A stretch of 64,000 nucleotides of DNA from JANXQG01 sp963804375 (GTDB taxonomy: Bacteria; Planctomycetota; Planctomycetia; Pirellulales; Thermoguttaceae). The stretch spans positions 1-64,000 of the forward strand of contig CAWDQE010000018.1 in NCBI GenBank assembly GCA_963804375.1, given 5' to 3'. Under the pieces are notes generated by a model, which saw nothing but the letters and a program-made list of their open reading frames with translations, did not search any database and had not been told where the DNA came from. This document shows, one piece after another, positions 44,114 to 52,792 of this stretch; position 1 is the first letter of the stretch; each line of letters begins with the position of its first letter. Made by a program: the position numbers and the translations under genes.

Positions 44114-45205
44114 TCAGCCAGCAAGCGGGGTTGGCGGAGCTGATAATGTCTTCCTGCTCCTCACCGCCCCGATCAGCAGCGTGCCCACCGACAGCAGCCA
44201 GATGGCCAGCGCGGCGATGTTGGGCCAGTTGAATCGCCAATCTTCCTCATCCAAGACCACGTGCGGTCCGCCAGCCACGTCCTTGCAGCCGCCGATCGCC
44301 AGTACTTTCCGCAAGTCCTCGCCCGAAAGACAGTCGGTCCGCAGGAAGTGAACGCTGCCATCGGCCATCGCTACGTGAACGCCTGTGCCGCCGTCACAGA
44401 TGAAAAGGAATTCCTTGTGTCCGACGCGGTGGCTAGCCAGGGCCATTGGCGACTTTGAATCGGAAACATTCAGTGTTTCCACCGAAAAATCTCGCGGTTC
44501 CGACCAGGCGACGCCCGAGTTGGCCACCTCGATGAGCATGATAGTACGTGACGGTTCATTGCCTAAATCGGCAAGTTGTTGCGGCTTCTCCCCCGCCCAC
44601 ACTGCGTTCGGTCCCACTACGGCAACATAGCTTGTCTCCGTCGCTCCGGACGCAAAGCCGCTGGGGTCGCTGGGGCAAGTATACTCTGGGGGCCGCATGC
44701 CTAGCAACAACTTGTTCTTCGGCCCGTCCCAAGGTTCGGTGAAGTCGTAAACCTTGTAAAGAGCATAGTTCTCCAGATAGGGAAGTACGAGAACCCGCCA
44801 ACTGTGCATCGGCTTCCCGTTCTCGCCGGTGATGTATGCCGGCGGCAAATGTCCATTGTCGTCCTGGTAGGCTAACAAGGTTTTGACCACATTTCCCAGG
44901 TGATAGAAGCATGCCGCGCGGCGGCTGTTCACGCGGGGAACTATGACGAGGGGCATCAGCAGCACCACGAGAAGGCAGATAAGGCAAAACACCGCCAATA
45001 TAAGAAATGACAACGACGAAAGGGACTTTGCCTGCTGGATGCCAACGGCCAGCCCCACCGCCAGGCCGAAAACCACGACTCCCCAGCCGCCGAACACCGC
45101 CAGCGACGACCCCAGCACCACGCACAGCAGGAGCAAGGTCCTGAGGCGGAATTGGAAGGGCGGAGTCGGCAGCGGTGGAGTGGGGTGGGGTTCTGGTTCG
45201 CTCAT
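44114..45205 (-). CDS. DUF1559-like membrane protein
   Basis: 363 residues, ATG 45205. Pro-rich start, QFRLRTLLLLCVVLGSSLAV and two further membrane segments (FGGWGVVVFGLAVGLAVG, LILAVFCLICLLVVLLMPLV), then a DUF1559-type domain: RAACFYHLGNVVKTLLAYQD, HSWRVLVLPYLENYALYKVY, CPSDPSGFASGATETSYVAV, and VHVAMADGSVHFLR, the C-terminal DG motif. A final membrane helix follows. Unlike most DUF1559 proteins it lacks the prepilin-type N-terminus. Its start is 19 bp from an attC-like site; no site is evident beyond its stop. Confidence 0.85.
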   Translation of the reverse strand: MSEPEPHPTPPLPTPPFQFRLRTLLLLCVVLGSSLAVFGGWGVVVFGLAVGLAVGIQQAKSLSSLSFLILAVFCLICLLVVLLMPLVIVPRVNSRRAACFYHLGNVVKTLLAYQDDNGHLPPAYITGENGKPMHSWRVLVLPYLENYALYKVYDFTEPWDGPKNKLLLGMRPPEYTCPSDPSGFASGATETSYVAVVGPNAVWAGEKPQQLADLGNEPSRTIMLIEVANSGVAWSEPRDFSVETLNVSDSKSPMALASHRVGHKEFLFICDGGTGVHVAMADGSVHFLRTDCLSGEDLRKVLAIGGCKDVAGGPHVVLDEEDWRFNWPNIAALAIWLLSVGTLLIGAVRSRKTLSAPPTPLAG

Positions 45206-45224
45206 GTCATGTTGCTCGTTGCCG

Positions 45225-45292
45225 CCAACGGTTGCGATGTACGACGCCGCAGGCTTCCCGCCAAGCGGCTCTGCGGGAGCGCTCCTGCTGGC
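45225..45292 (-). repeat. attC-like site, short type
   Basis: 68 bp, CCAACGG to GCTGGC; the end GCGGGAGCGCTCCTGCTGGC is almost that of the site at 23030. The TPR gene stop is 10 bp beyond. Confidence 0.7.
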
Positions 45293-45302
45293 GGGCTCGC
45301 TC

Positions 45303-46748
45303 TTACCTTGACCCGTAGCCGAGTCTCCTTGCTTCGGCAAAATCTGCTTCCGCTCTTGTCTTCTCCCTGGTTTCGTGATAGGCCACGCCACGGTTGTAAT
45401 ATGCCAGGGCAAAGTCAGGTTGCAGTCGGATTGCTTCGGCGTAATCGGCAATCGCTGCGTCGTAATCGCCCCTGTCCCTGTGGGCGAAACCACGGTTGTT
45501 GTAGGCCATTGCAAATCTCGGATCAAGCCGAATGGTTTCGGTGTAGTCAGCAATCGCCTTGTCGCGGTCACCCTTCTTCCCGTTGGAGAACCCCCGCCAA
45601 AAATACGCATCGGCGTCTTTCGGGTCGAGGCGAATGGACTCGGTGTAGTCAGCAATGGCTTTGTCTAACTCACCCTTCATATAGTAACAGTGGGCACGCA
45701 CATAATGCGGCTCCGCACGTTGGGGATCGAGCCGAATGGACTCCGTGCAGTCAGCAATCGCCTCGTCGAATTCGCTTTTCTCGTCATAGACCTTGGCTCG
45801 CGCCCAATATGGCTCAGCACGTTGCGGTCTGAGCCGAATGACCTCGGTGTAGTCTGCAATCGCTTTGTCGAACTCGCGCTTCGCGTCATAGACTTGGGCT
45901 CGCACCAATATGCCTGGGCAGATTGCGGATTGAGTCGAATCGCCTCGGTGACGTCAGCAATCGCCATGTCAAACTCGCCCTTCCTCCTGTAGGAAAAACC
46001 CCGCTCGTCATACGCCTCGTCATACTTCGGGTTGAGTCGAATGGCCTCGGTGTAGTCAGCAATGGCTTTGTCGAAGTCACCCTTCTTATGATAAGCAGAA
46101 GCTCGCCAACGATAGGCTTCGGCGTATCGTGGATCGAGCCGAATCGACTCCGTGCAGTCAGCGATGGCTTTGTCGAACCCACTCTTCTGTGTATAAGCAC
46201 ACGCCCGCCCCACGTAGGTATCGGGATGTGGAAGGCCGAGCCGAATCGACTCCGTGAAGTCCGCAATGGCTCTGTCTGGGTCGCCCTTTCGCAAGTATAC
46301 GTAACCTCGGTTGTGGTATACTTTGGGCCTCTTGGAGTCGAGGCGAATAGCCTCTGTGAAGTCAGCAATGGCTCTATCAAAATCAGAACGTCTGCCAATA
46401 AGCGGTTCCTCGGACATGGTATGCCTCGGCACAGTGCGGGTCGAGGCGAATAGCCTCCGTGCAGTCAGCGATAGCCTTGTCGAAGTCGCCATTCCAGCCG
46501 TGGGAACCACCCCGCGTGCAATATGCCTCGGCCATCATTGGATCAAGCTCTATGGCCTTGTTACAGTCGGTGATGGCCTTGTCCAATTCGCCTTTTCGCA
46601 AGTAAGCTTGGCCCCGGCTGGAGTACGGCTGAGCGTTTTGCGGATTGAGACGAATGGCCTCGGTGTGTACAGCTATCGCTCCATCGAAATCGCCTTTGTC
46701 CCGAAGCGAAATGCCTTGCTGTGTTGCTTCATCTTCTGGGTTACTCAT
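45303..46748 (-). CDS. TPR protein, cassette gene with two frameshifts
   Basis: One gene of about 480 codons now read in three frames: 46748 to about 46385, about 46385 to 45905, and 45905 to 45303. ATG 46748 with AAGGAG upstream. About thirteen TPRs of the type GDFDKAIADYTEAIRLDPK run across both junctions without loss of register if one base is added at each (near 46385 and 45905). Ends EADFAEARRLGYGSR, paralogous to the TPR cassette at 20864, but without a signal peptide. Either decayed or affected by sequencing indels. Confidence 0.8.
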
Positions 46749-46798
46749 GACGAGTTCTCCTTCTCAGGACAGGAATAGGTGCAAGACATTGCCCCCCC

Positions 46799-47136
46799 CC
46801 AACGGTGCAAGCCTGACCGTCCCTCCAATTTCTCCATGGATAGCCTCACGGTTGCCTACGGCAGGTTTAGATTGCGCCCGCGGGCGTTCTCGCTGCCAGG
46901 CCCCATAATGCATTCGACGCGTCTCCAGAGATTGCCCAGCGTCGAGCCACCTCTCATTCTACTGCGCCGCGGCGAGTTGCACCACAAAGGGCCACGGCCC
47001 GAAGCAAGCAAGGCGGCCAACGCGGCTCTGGCAGTCGTGCGGCAGGCAAAGACGGCCAGAACGCGGGCGTGCAGGGTGGCTGCGCTCGGAGGCGCCGTTC
47101 TGGTAGGGCCGCTGGCGGCGCGGTATACTGGCGGGC
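46799..47136. other. CCAACGG remnant and intergenic stretch
   Basis: A CCAACGG directly follows a run of C at 46799, 50 bp before the TPR gene start, but no GTTGGC partner is found. Around 46938-46985, AGCGTCGAGCCACCTCTCATT and TTGCACCACAAAG resemble parts of the decayed sites near 15.2 kb. No gene. Confidence 0.35.
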
Positions 47137-48363
47137 ATGGACACGCCTGAAAAACGCCGCTGGTATCGCCCTACACCGGGTTGGCTGGTGCTGGGCTCGC
47201 TGGCGATGACGGGCCTGCTGTTCCTGTCGGAGCGATGGCGGTGGTTCAGCTTCAACGAACACAAGGGCTACACGGTGCTTGTGGCGGTGGCTGGCGTGGG
47301 CGTCGTGCTGGCGTCGATGCTGCTCTGGTGGCTGGCTGCTCTGAGTTTTCGACTGCGGTTCCAATTCAGCATCCGCTCGCTCCTGCTACTGACCGTAGCG
47401 GTCGCCATTGTAGGCAGTTGGTTCGCCGTGAAGACGCGTGAGGCGAAGCACAAGCAGCAGGCAACGGAAGCGATCCTGAAACTGAAAGGGGTCGTGGTCT
47501 ACGATTATGAACTCGGCGCCCCAATCGGAAAGGCTAAGCCAGCGCAACCGGCGTGGCTGCGGCGACTGGCAGGGGGCGACTTCTTCGACCGCGTTACGAT
47601 CGTCCACTTGCCGGGCGACAACGCTGCCGAGCTTGGGCCACTCCAAGACTTGCCGGAGTTGTCAACCCTTTGGATCATTCGTTGCGACTTCACCGATGCC
47701 GGACTGGCGGGCCTGGAAGGCTTGCACCGACTCAGTTCATTGAGGTTCTTCGACCCCGCAGTGAATCTCACCGATGACGGATTGGCGCACCTGGAACACT
47801 TGAAGCGGCTGACCTCACTAACTGTGAACGGCCCGAAGATCACCGACGCAGGCTTGAAGCACCTCGAAGGTCTTTGCGAATTGGAGGAACTGGAATTGGC
47901 GGGCAGCGGCATTACCGATGCCGGGTTGACCCATCTCCAACCGCTTCGCAAGCTCAGGAAGCTAGTGATTCTCACCCGATCGTCGAGCGACCCGTCGGGA
48001 ATCGCGCGGTCGAGCAAAGTCCTGGAACAGCTTCAATCGCCAACCATCCTGGAGTTTCAGGAGACGCCGCTGAGCGACGTTTTTGCTTACCTTCAAGACC
48101 TTCACGGGATCAAAGTCGAGATCGACGAAGCGGCCCTGAAAGAGGCGAAGGTCGACAGATCCGACTCCGTTACCTGCACTTGCGTTGGGAAAGACCTTTA
48201 TTCGGCTCTCAGTTTCATGCTGGATCCACTGGGCTTGGCTTGGCATATTGGTCCCCGCGGCCTAATCATCACCAGCAAGGCCGCTTACGCCAAACAGCAC
48301 CCGAATCTGCTCCGCTTGAAGCAGACCCTGCCGAATCTGAAGGAAGTCGAGGTAGATTGGTAG
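47137..48363 (+). CDS. Membrane LRR protein with C-terminal STN-like domain
   Basis: 408 residues, ATG 47137. Three N-terminal membrane segments (TPGWLVLGSLAMTGLLFL, YTVLVAVAGVGVVLASMLLW, SIRSLLLLTVAVAIVGSWFA) after which a soluble part holds about five LRRs (LTSLTVNGPKITDAGLKHLE). The last 110 residues form a secretin/TonB short N-terminal (STN)-like domain: TPLSDVFAYLQDLHGIKVEI, then GKDLYSALSFMLDPLGLAWH and GLIITS. In known proteins STN domains are periplasmic modules of secretins and TonB receptors. The fusion to LRRs is unusual. Function unknown. Confidence 0.85.
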   Translation: MDTPEKRRWYRPTPGWLVLGSLAMTGLLFLSERWRWFSFNEHKGYTVLVAVAGVGVVLASMLLWWLAALSFRLRFQFSIRSLLLLTVAVAIVGSWFAVKTREAKHKQQATEAILKLKGVVVYDYELGAPIGKAKPAQPAWLRRLAGGDFFDRVTIVHLPGDNAAELGPLQDLPELSTLWIIRCDFTDAGLAGLEGLHRLSSLRFFDPAVNLTDDGLAHLEHLKRLTSLTVNGPKITDAGLKHLEGLCELEELELAGSGITDAGLTHLQPLRKLRKLVILTRSSSDPSGIARSSKVLEQLQSPTILEFQETPLSDVFAYLQDLHGIKVEIDEAALKEAKVDRSDSVTCTCVGKDLYSALSFMLDPLGLAWHIGPRGLIITSKAAYAKQHPNLLRLKQTLPNLKEVEVDW

Positions 48364-48393
48364 TCAACTGCACTCCGCCCACGTCCTGCCCGC
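48364..48393 (-). pseudogene. polA 3'-end remnant (10 codons)
   Basis: Minus-strand AGRTWAECS-stop, the same sequence (AGRTWAECK) that ends the longer polA-like fragment at 49966. It abuts the stop codon of the LRR-STN gene. Confidence 0.45.
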
Positions 48394-48425
48394 CCCCCGC
48401 CCCGTTTTCCGCGCAGGAGAATGGA

Positions 48426-48815
48426 TCAAGATGGATAATTGAAGTACTCTCTGCAACTGGGGCGACGAAGCACGTACGAAAGTACATACATATATACAGC
48501 GACAAACAAGGCCCAAAGCGCATAGAAGAGGAATGAAGCCGGATCCCGAATGGAAAACAACAGAAAAACGACGGCGCACAGCGCGCTCACAACTTCAAGG
48601 ACTGTCGCTGCAGCCACGGTGGCTTTCCACGCTACTTTGCTCCTTCGCAATAGTCCAACGAGAAGCAGGGTTCCGCCGATTAGATAAAGTAGGCGTATCG
48701 GCGGGAGATTAAATGCCCCGGAAAAATCGAGAAAAATCGTGACGGCTGCGTAGGCGACGACCAGGCCAACGGCCAATACGCCAATGAGTGCGCAATTAGG
48801 CATTTTCCACCGCAT
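48426..48815 (-). CDS. Small four-helix membrane protein
   Basis: 129 residues, ATG 48815. Four membrane segments: CALIGVLAVGLVVAYAAVTI, IRLLYLIGGTLLLVGLL, AAATVLEVVSALCAVVFLLF and FLFYALWALFVAVYMYVLSY. No recognised family. Converges with the LRR-STN gene. Confidence 0.65.
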   Translation of the reverse strand: MRWKMPNCALIGVLAVGLVVAYAAVTIFLDFSGAFNLPPIRLLYLIGGTLLLVGLLRRSKVAWKATVAAATVLEVVSALCAVVFLLFSIRDPASFLFYALWALFVAVYMYVLSYVLRRPSCREYFNYPS

Positions 48816-48968
48816 TTGCGCTACCTTTCTTATCGCTTGGAGTTCGCTTTCCTACCTAAAACCGTGGGTCGAAGGCACCGGCCCTCAGGTCACTCATCGT
48901 CTCCCTCCAGGGGACTGCTAGTCGCTCAGCAACTCGCGGTCGCGCCAGGGGTTGCACAAATCAAGCGG

Positions 48969-49665
48969 TCATTTGGCCGCTGCCTCCGCGTCTCGTAGTA
49001 GTTTGTTCGCCTTGTCGATCCGTTCGTTATACTCGCGGTCGATAGACGGATACATTTGCTCGCCTATGTAGTCCATTGTGGTGCCTCCGGCTTCCATGGG
49101 TGGTACAATGCATGCGGCAAGGAACGAGATTACTCCGACCTCAAAATAGCCCAAGTTCCGATTGGTCTCGGCATCCTTCTTCAGGTTCTCGGAAACCGCC
49201 TTGGCCCAAGCGAGTCGCTGTTGAGGCGTGCCCTTCGGATGGGGATTTGGGAATCTATTGTAGTTGGTTCCACCGCCGCCCAACCCGGTCGGGTCCGTCC
49301 CATCCGTCGGCGCATTCACACAGTACCGATACAGCTTCGCATCGCCCGCCGCGAAGCCGCTTGGGTCCTGGCTCAACCACCGCCCGGTAATTGCATCATA
49401 TCACCGGTTGTCGTTGTTCTGCAAGCCCGTCGCGGTGTCCAACGGCTCGCCGGTGTAGGCGAAGAGACAGCCCACAGAAGCGGGGTTGCCCGTCAGCGGG
49501 TTCGTCTGGCTCAGCAACTGCCCATACGCCGAAAAAACCCGATGGTTCACAATGGTCGTCACCCCGCCGCTATAGGTAGCCAGGTCGCGGACCGTGCTCT
49601 CGTTGTCGCCCAACGTCCAGACCACCGTGCCGGGCGTGTTCAGATTGTAGCCCCCGCCGCTGATA
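48969..49665 (-). pseudogene. RHS-repeat protein, 3' remnant with in-frame TGA
   Basis: C-terminal end of an RHS-family protein. Upstream part: GGGYNLNTPGTVVWTLGDNE, FSAYGQLLSQTN, FAYTGEPLDTATGLQNNDNR. An in-frame TGA follows, where the family has NRWYDAITGRWLSQDP (TGG to TGA). After it come YDAITGRWLSQDPSGFAAGD and LYRYCVNAPTDGTDPTG, the conserved RHS core end, then a variable tail (about 90 residues, ending in DKANKLLRDAEAAAK). RHS proteins are large surface or toxin-delivery proteins with variable C-terminal toxins. No 5' part is present; coding ends near 49665. Confidence 0.8.
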
Positions 49666-49672
49666 TGCTGAG

Positions 49673-49918
49673 ATGTTCAAGGATCTTCCGTGGCCTGAGG
49701 TTGTGCGAGCAACCGCCCGCGCACACGCGATGAATGGCGACGCCAAAGAAGCACAGGCATGGGCAGCTCAGATAGGTTCCGACGAGAAACTGGCCTCGCC
49801 CGACAATCGGCAAGTCACTGCCCAGAATTTGGATGCCACCTCGCGGGTCGAGCAACGCATCTATGCACTGATTGGCGTGGCGGAAGGTATCCTCGACGCC
49901 CGCGGTATTGCGCCGTAA
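49673..49918 (+). pseudogene. C-terminal fragment of a TPR-like protein
   Basis: 81 codons: FKDLPWPEVVRATARAHAMN, AKEAQAWAAQIGSDEKLAS, EQRIYALIGVAEGILDARG. The ending YALIGVAEGILD resembles the C-termini of longer planctomycete repeat proteins. No ribosome binding site, and it abuts the RHS remnant, so it is probably a remnant rather than a complete gene. Confidence 0.45.
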
Positions 49919-49965
49919 CCGTCTTCACCCGCGCTTTGACGCTATGGCGGAGACTGCGGGGCAAC

Positions 49966-50093
49966 TCATTTGCACTCCGCCCACGTCCTGCCCGCCTTTA
50001 CTTCGACCTTCAGCGGCACCGTGAAGCCGGCGGGCTCGGTTTCCATCGCCGCGACCACGATCCGCTGCGTCTCCCTGACCAGTTCGGGGCCCC
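49966..50093 (-). pseudogene. DNA polymerase I 3'-end fragment
   Basis: Minus-strand frame WGPELVRETQRIVVAAMETE, then PAGFTVPLKVEVKAGRTWAE and CK before TGA. This matches the extreme C-terminus of family A DNA polymerase I (the helix after the HDE motif, then VPL.VEV..G..W). Only about 43 codons remain; the frame is lost upstream, where the neighbouring gene reads through in another frame. A second, shorter copy is at 48364. Confidence 0.7.
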
Positions 50094-50945
50094 AAGATCG
50101 CTTGGCCGCTGGCAGCCAAAGCTACCACGCGGGCCGTCGAAGGCGGCAACCCGGAAAAATCTTCTGGGATCGGCTTTGCGCCTTGGCGTGCGGCTGTGCA
50201 GGCTACTCCTCCGGCGCAAGCTTTTTCGGCCGCTCCGTGACTTGTGCGCCGCGCCGCGGATCGCGAAACCCTTGCCGTGAATCTCCCTCAGCTTGTCCAA
50301 TTGCTCCGGCGTGAGCAGCTCCAATGCGTCGGCGCCGGCCTTCTCCTGCACGGCATGTATCTGCTTCTGCAGGTCTGCCATCTTCTTCTGCATTTCGTCC
50401 CGATTCTGCTTCAGCTTCTCCTTTTGCTCGTCGGTGAGATTCAACGACGCCGAGGGCGAACTGAGCAGGTAGTACAGCGCCTGCGGACGCAATTCGATCT
50501 TCACCAGTTTCCTCGCCTGTTCCGGCGCCAGCACGGCGTCGACCTGCTTGCGGGCCTCCTCCATCCGTTTCTCGTTCTCGGCAGCGATCTCGGCGAGTTT
50601 CTTCCTCCGCTCCTCCGCGGACAACTTGCGCATGTCCTGGGGACTCTTCCCGAAAACCGCATACGACTGTCGAATCGCCTCGTTGTACTTCTGGCTGATT
50701 TCGTTGAGCGACTTGAGCTGCTCCGCCGTGAGCCCGATTTCCTCTTGCACGTCTTTGCGCGAGAGGCTCCAGTAGCCGGGAACGGCGAAGTACGAAAAGC
50801 CGGCGCCGGCGGCCGGCTGAGCCGGGGCGACTGCCTGGGCATAGCCGTTGGCCGATGCCAGGCCGACGCCCAGCACCGCCACCGCCATTGAGAGCAGCTT
50901 TGCCGTCAGAAAAACACGCGAAGCCTTACCGTTTCGTGAGACCAT
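50010..50945 (-). CDS. Exported CpxP/Spy-like (LTxxQ) protein, altered C-terminus
   Basis: 311 residues, ATG 50945 with AAAGGAGA upstream; signal peptide (LLSMAVAVLGVGLASANGYA). Helical body with repeated LTAEQ-type motifs (IGLTAEQLKSLNEISQKYNE, LNLTDEQKEKLKQNRDEMQK, ALELLTPEQLDKLREIHGKG), as in periplasmic CpxP/Spy chaperone-like proteins. After about residue 240 the sequence becomes Arg/Ser-rich (SRSGRKSLRRRSSLHSRTP) and reads antiparallel-free through the polA fragment in another frame, so the natural 3' end has probably been replaced. Confidence 0.7.
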   Translation of the reverse strand: MVSRNGKASRVFLTAKLLSMAVAVLGVGLASANGYAQAVAPAQPAAGAGFSYFAVPGYWSLSRKDVQEEIGLTAEQLKSLNEISQKYNEAIRQSYAVFGKSPQDMRKLSAEERRKKLAEIAAENEKRMEEARKQVDAVLAPEQARKLVKIELRPQALYYLLSSPSASLNLTDEQKEKLKQNRDEMQKKMADLQKQIHAVQEKAGADALELLTPEQLDKLREIHGKGFAIRGAAHKSRSGRKSLRRRSSLHSRTPRRKADPRRFFRVAAFDGPRGSFGCQRPSDLGAPNWSGRRSGSWSRRWKPSPPASRCR

Positions 50946-51026
50946 CGCACTCTCCTTTCGATTATGAGGGGAAACAACACACGGCCCAATTGCCTCCAGT
51001 GTCGCTAGGGAAGGCGCGACAGTCAA

Positions 51027-51431
51027 GTGCTTGGCGGGGTGGAATGCCGCCGGGTCGGCGAAGGGGACGCGGCTGCGCTAGTCGGCCCCTTTCCCCGGAT
51101 GGCTTTTGATCCGGCAATGCGGCATGTCGCGGGCGGCACTGAGAACCCCTGGGCGCTAGACGCGCGGGGCGCTATGCTGGAATGGATGGCAGCACGAGGC
51201 TGGATCGGTTTCAGGCCCGCTGCCAATGGGAAAAGAGGTTTCCCAGTTCAGGACAACAGTCAGGAGAGCGTCGTCGCCTTTGCGTTCGTCTGGTGCATTG
51301 TCTTCAGGATGCCCATGGTTTGGAAGCCATATTGGGAGCTGATTGCGGCGATGAAGATCGTGGCGATTATCGGCTCGCTGGCAGGCGGCGTGTTGGGCGG
51401 CAGTACGGCACGGTTTCGTTCGGAGCGATAG
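51027..51431 (+). CDS. Possible small membrane protein
   Basis: Open frame of 134 codons. Only the last third looks protein-like: VVAFAFVWCIVFRMPMVW, then WELIAAMKIVAIIGSLAGGV and LGGSTARFRSER, with two possible membrane segments. The upstream part has no domain and no ribosome binding site. Could be the 3' part of a decayed gene. Confidence 0.3.
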   Translation: MLGGVECRRVGEGDAAALVGPFPRMAFDPAMRHVAGGTENPWALDARGAMLEWMAARGWIGFRPAANGKRGFPVQDNSQESVVAFAFVWCIVFRMPMVWKPYWELIAAMKIVAIIGSLAGGVLGGSTARFRSER

Positions 51432-51446
51432 CCGTGGCAATCACGT

Positions 51447-51556
51447 GGTCAAATTCGCTTTCAACGCCATCATCTGGTGGGTTTCTGCCGCGACTCCCAG
51501 CGTTTCCGCATCAGCTTGACTCGCCGAGACGGCAAGCCCCATCGGATTACGACTCA
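51447..51556 (+). repeat. Array head block, decayed copy 3
   Basis: GGTCAAATTCGC, then CTGCCGCGACTCCCAGC and TTTCCGCATCAGCTTGACTC, followed by GGCAAGCCCCATCGGATTAC, align in order with head copies 1 and 2. The reading frame is broken and the boundary motif is missing. No attC-like site is nearby. Confidence 0.55.
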
Positions 51557-51708
51557 ACGGCCAGGAGCGGGTCGACATGCACGGTCGGCAAAGGGTCGGA
51601 AAGCCGTGTAACGCCGACTGCCAGGCCCCGTATGAGAAGCAGATGAGCGAGGCCCACAGCGGGCGATTGGCTCTGGACTCGATGGAAATGCAGGAGGAGA
51701 CCGCAATC

Positions 51709-52038
51709 ATGCAAGACAATAATATTGCCAACGCCAGAACGGGCAGCCTAGCCGACATCGGCCCGAAGTGGATCAACAAGGTGGCGTGGTTCGTGCGGAT
51801 TACCGGGGTGCTGATCTTGATCGCATCCACGGCGGGGATGATCCAGGCAGGCTGGCCGCACAGCCTACGGGGCTCTGGCAACGTCCTGGGACTTATGAAC
51901 GGCACGCTGCTGTTCGTCCTGTCGTTCCTCTACGTGACGAAGGGGAGGACCAGGATCATCCTGACTGCCGCCACGATCGTGCTCGCGGTGTCGGTCATGG
52001 CGTTCTCGTTGGCCAAACTGGGGCTGCCGCACTTGTAA
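51709..52038 (+). CDS. Small membrane protein
   Basis: 109 residues from ATG 51709, chosen because AGGAGG lies 11 bp upstream; longer in-frame starts exist. Three membrane segments: WFVRITGVLILIASTAGMI, NVLGLMNGTLLFVLSFLYV and ILTAATIVLAVSVMAFSLA. No recognised family. Confidence 0.65.
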   Translation: MQDNNIANARTGSLADIGPKWINKVAWFVRITGVLILIASTAGMIQAGWPHSLRGSGNVLGLMNGTLLFVLSFLYVTKGRTRIILTAATIVLAVSVMAFSLAKLGLPHL

Positions 52039-52204
52039 ATGGAAGGATGCGAGCGGCAACACCGCGTTCGGTATTCTGGTTGCTTCGTCTGTTAGGGCCA
52101 TCTATCGGGCCCGAAGAACTGCAAGTCGCACTTCGAGGAACTGTGAGACTTTCATCTTGAGATGAATTTGCGGTTCACCCAGGCATGTTTGGAACTGTTT
52201 ATTC

Positions 52205-52234
52205 CTTTCTTTCTTTCTATCGAAAGAAAGAAAG
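52205..52234. repeat. Perfect 13-bp hairpin of CTTT units
   Basis: CTTTCTTTCTTTC, a 4-base loop TATC, then GAAAGAAAGAAAG. One arm is pure pyrimidine and the other pure purine. No T-run follows, so a simple terminator is not indicated. Confidence 0.6.
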
Positions 52235-52770
52235 TCCCAGAATTCTTTGTTTTCTTCGAGGTGTCCAGTAGACCTGAAAAGGCTTGCCATACTCGATATC
52301 TCTCAAGCCTGTGCTTGCCCCCCAATCGTCATAGGCGTCGATCCGCGGCAACTTGATCAAGGTTCTTCCCAACGACGGACTCGCACGAGATGGAGTGAAA
52401 GTGCAGACCGCTCGCGGCCAAATTCGGGGCGGCATGCGAACAAGGGCGACGAGAAAAGCACCGAAAACGCCGGGAAAACCAGCCAAACCTCCGTGTTTCG
52501 GCAGGTTACCTGGGAATCGACAGCCGTTGTGTAACTTCACAGTAATGCCCAGCTATGGACGCCACTTCAGCAAACGGCCTACCGACGGCAAAGATGCTGT
52601 GAAAAGGTCGGTGACAGCGATGCTTGCAGGCGGATGGGCGAGACACACATGATCGGCGGGTGGGCAGAAAGCTTCCGCAAGTCAATTGGCGACATCATAC
52701 TTCTCCGCAGTGCCAGGGCCTAGAAGGTTTTGCGGCCTGCACTTGCACAGTAATCTCCATCAAGGTTGCG

Positions 52771-52792
52771 GCCCGGTGGTGAACCACCGGGC
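52771..52792. terminator. GC-rich hairpin, possible terminator
   Basis: GCCCGGTGGT, loop GA, ACCACCGGGC: a perfect 10-bp stem, about 50 bp past the stop of the methyltransferase gene (minus strand). No strong T-run, so intrinsic termination is only a guess. Confidence 0.4.

Noticed and set aside
49387..49405. TGA recoded as tryptophan or selenocysteine
   Set aside because: Other genes in the window use TGG for Trp and TGA as stop, and this gene is a 3' remnant without a 5' part.
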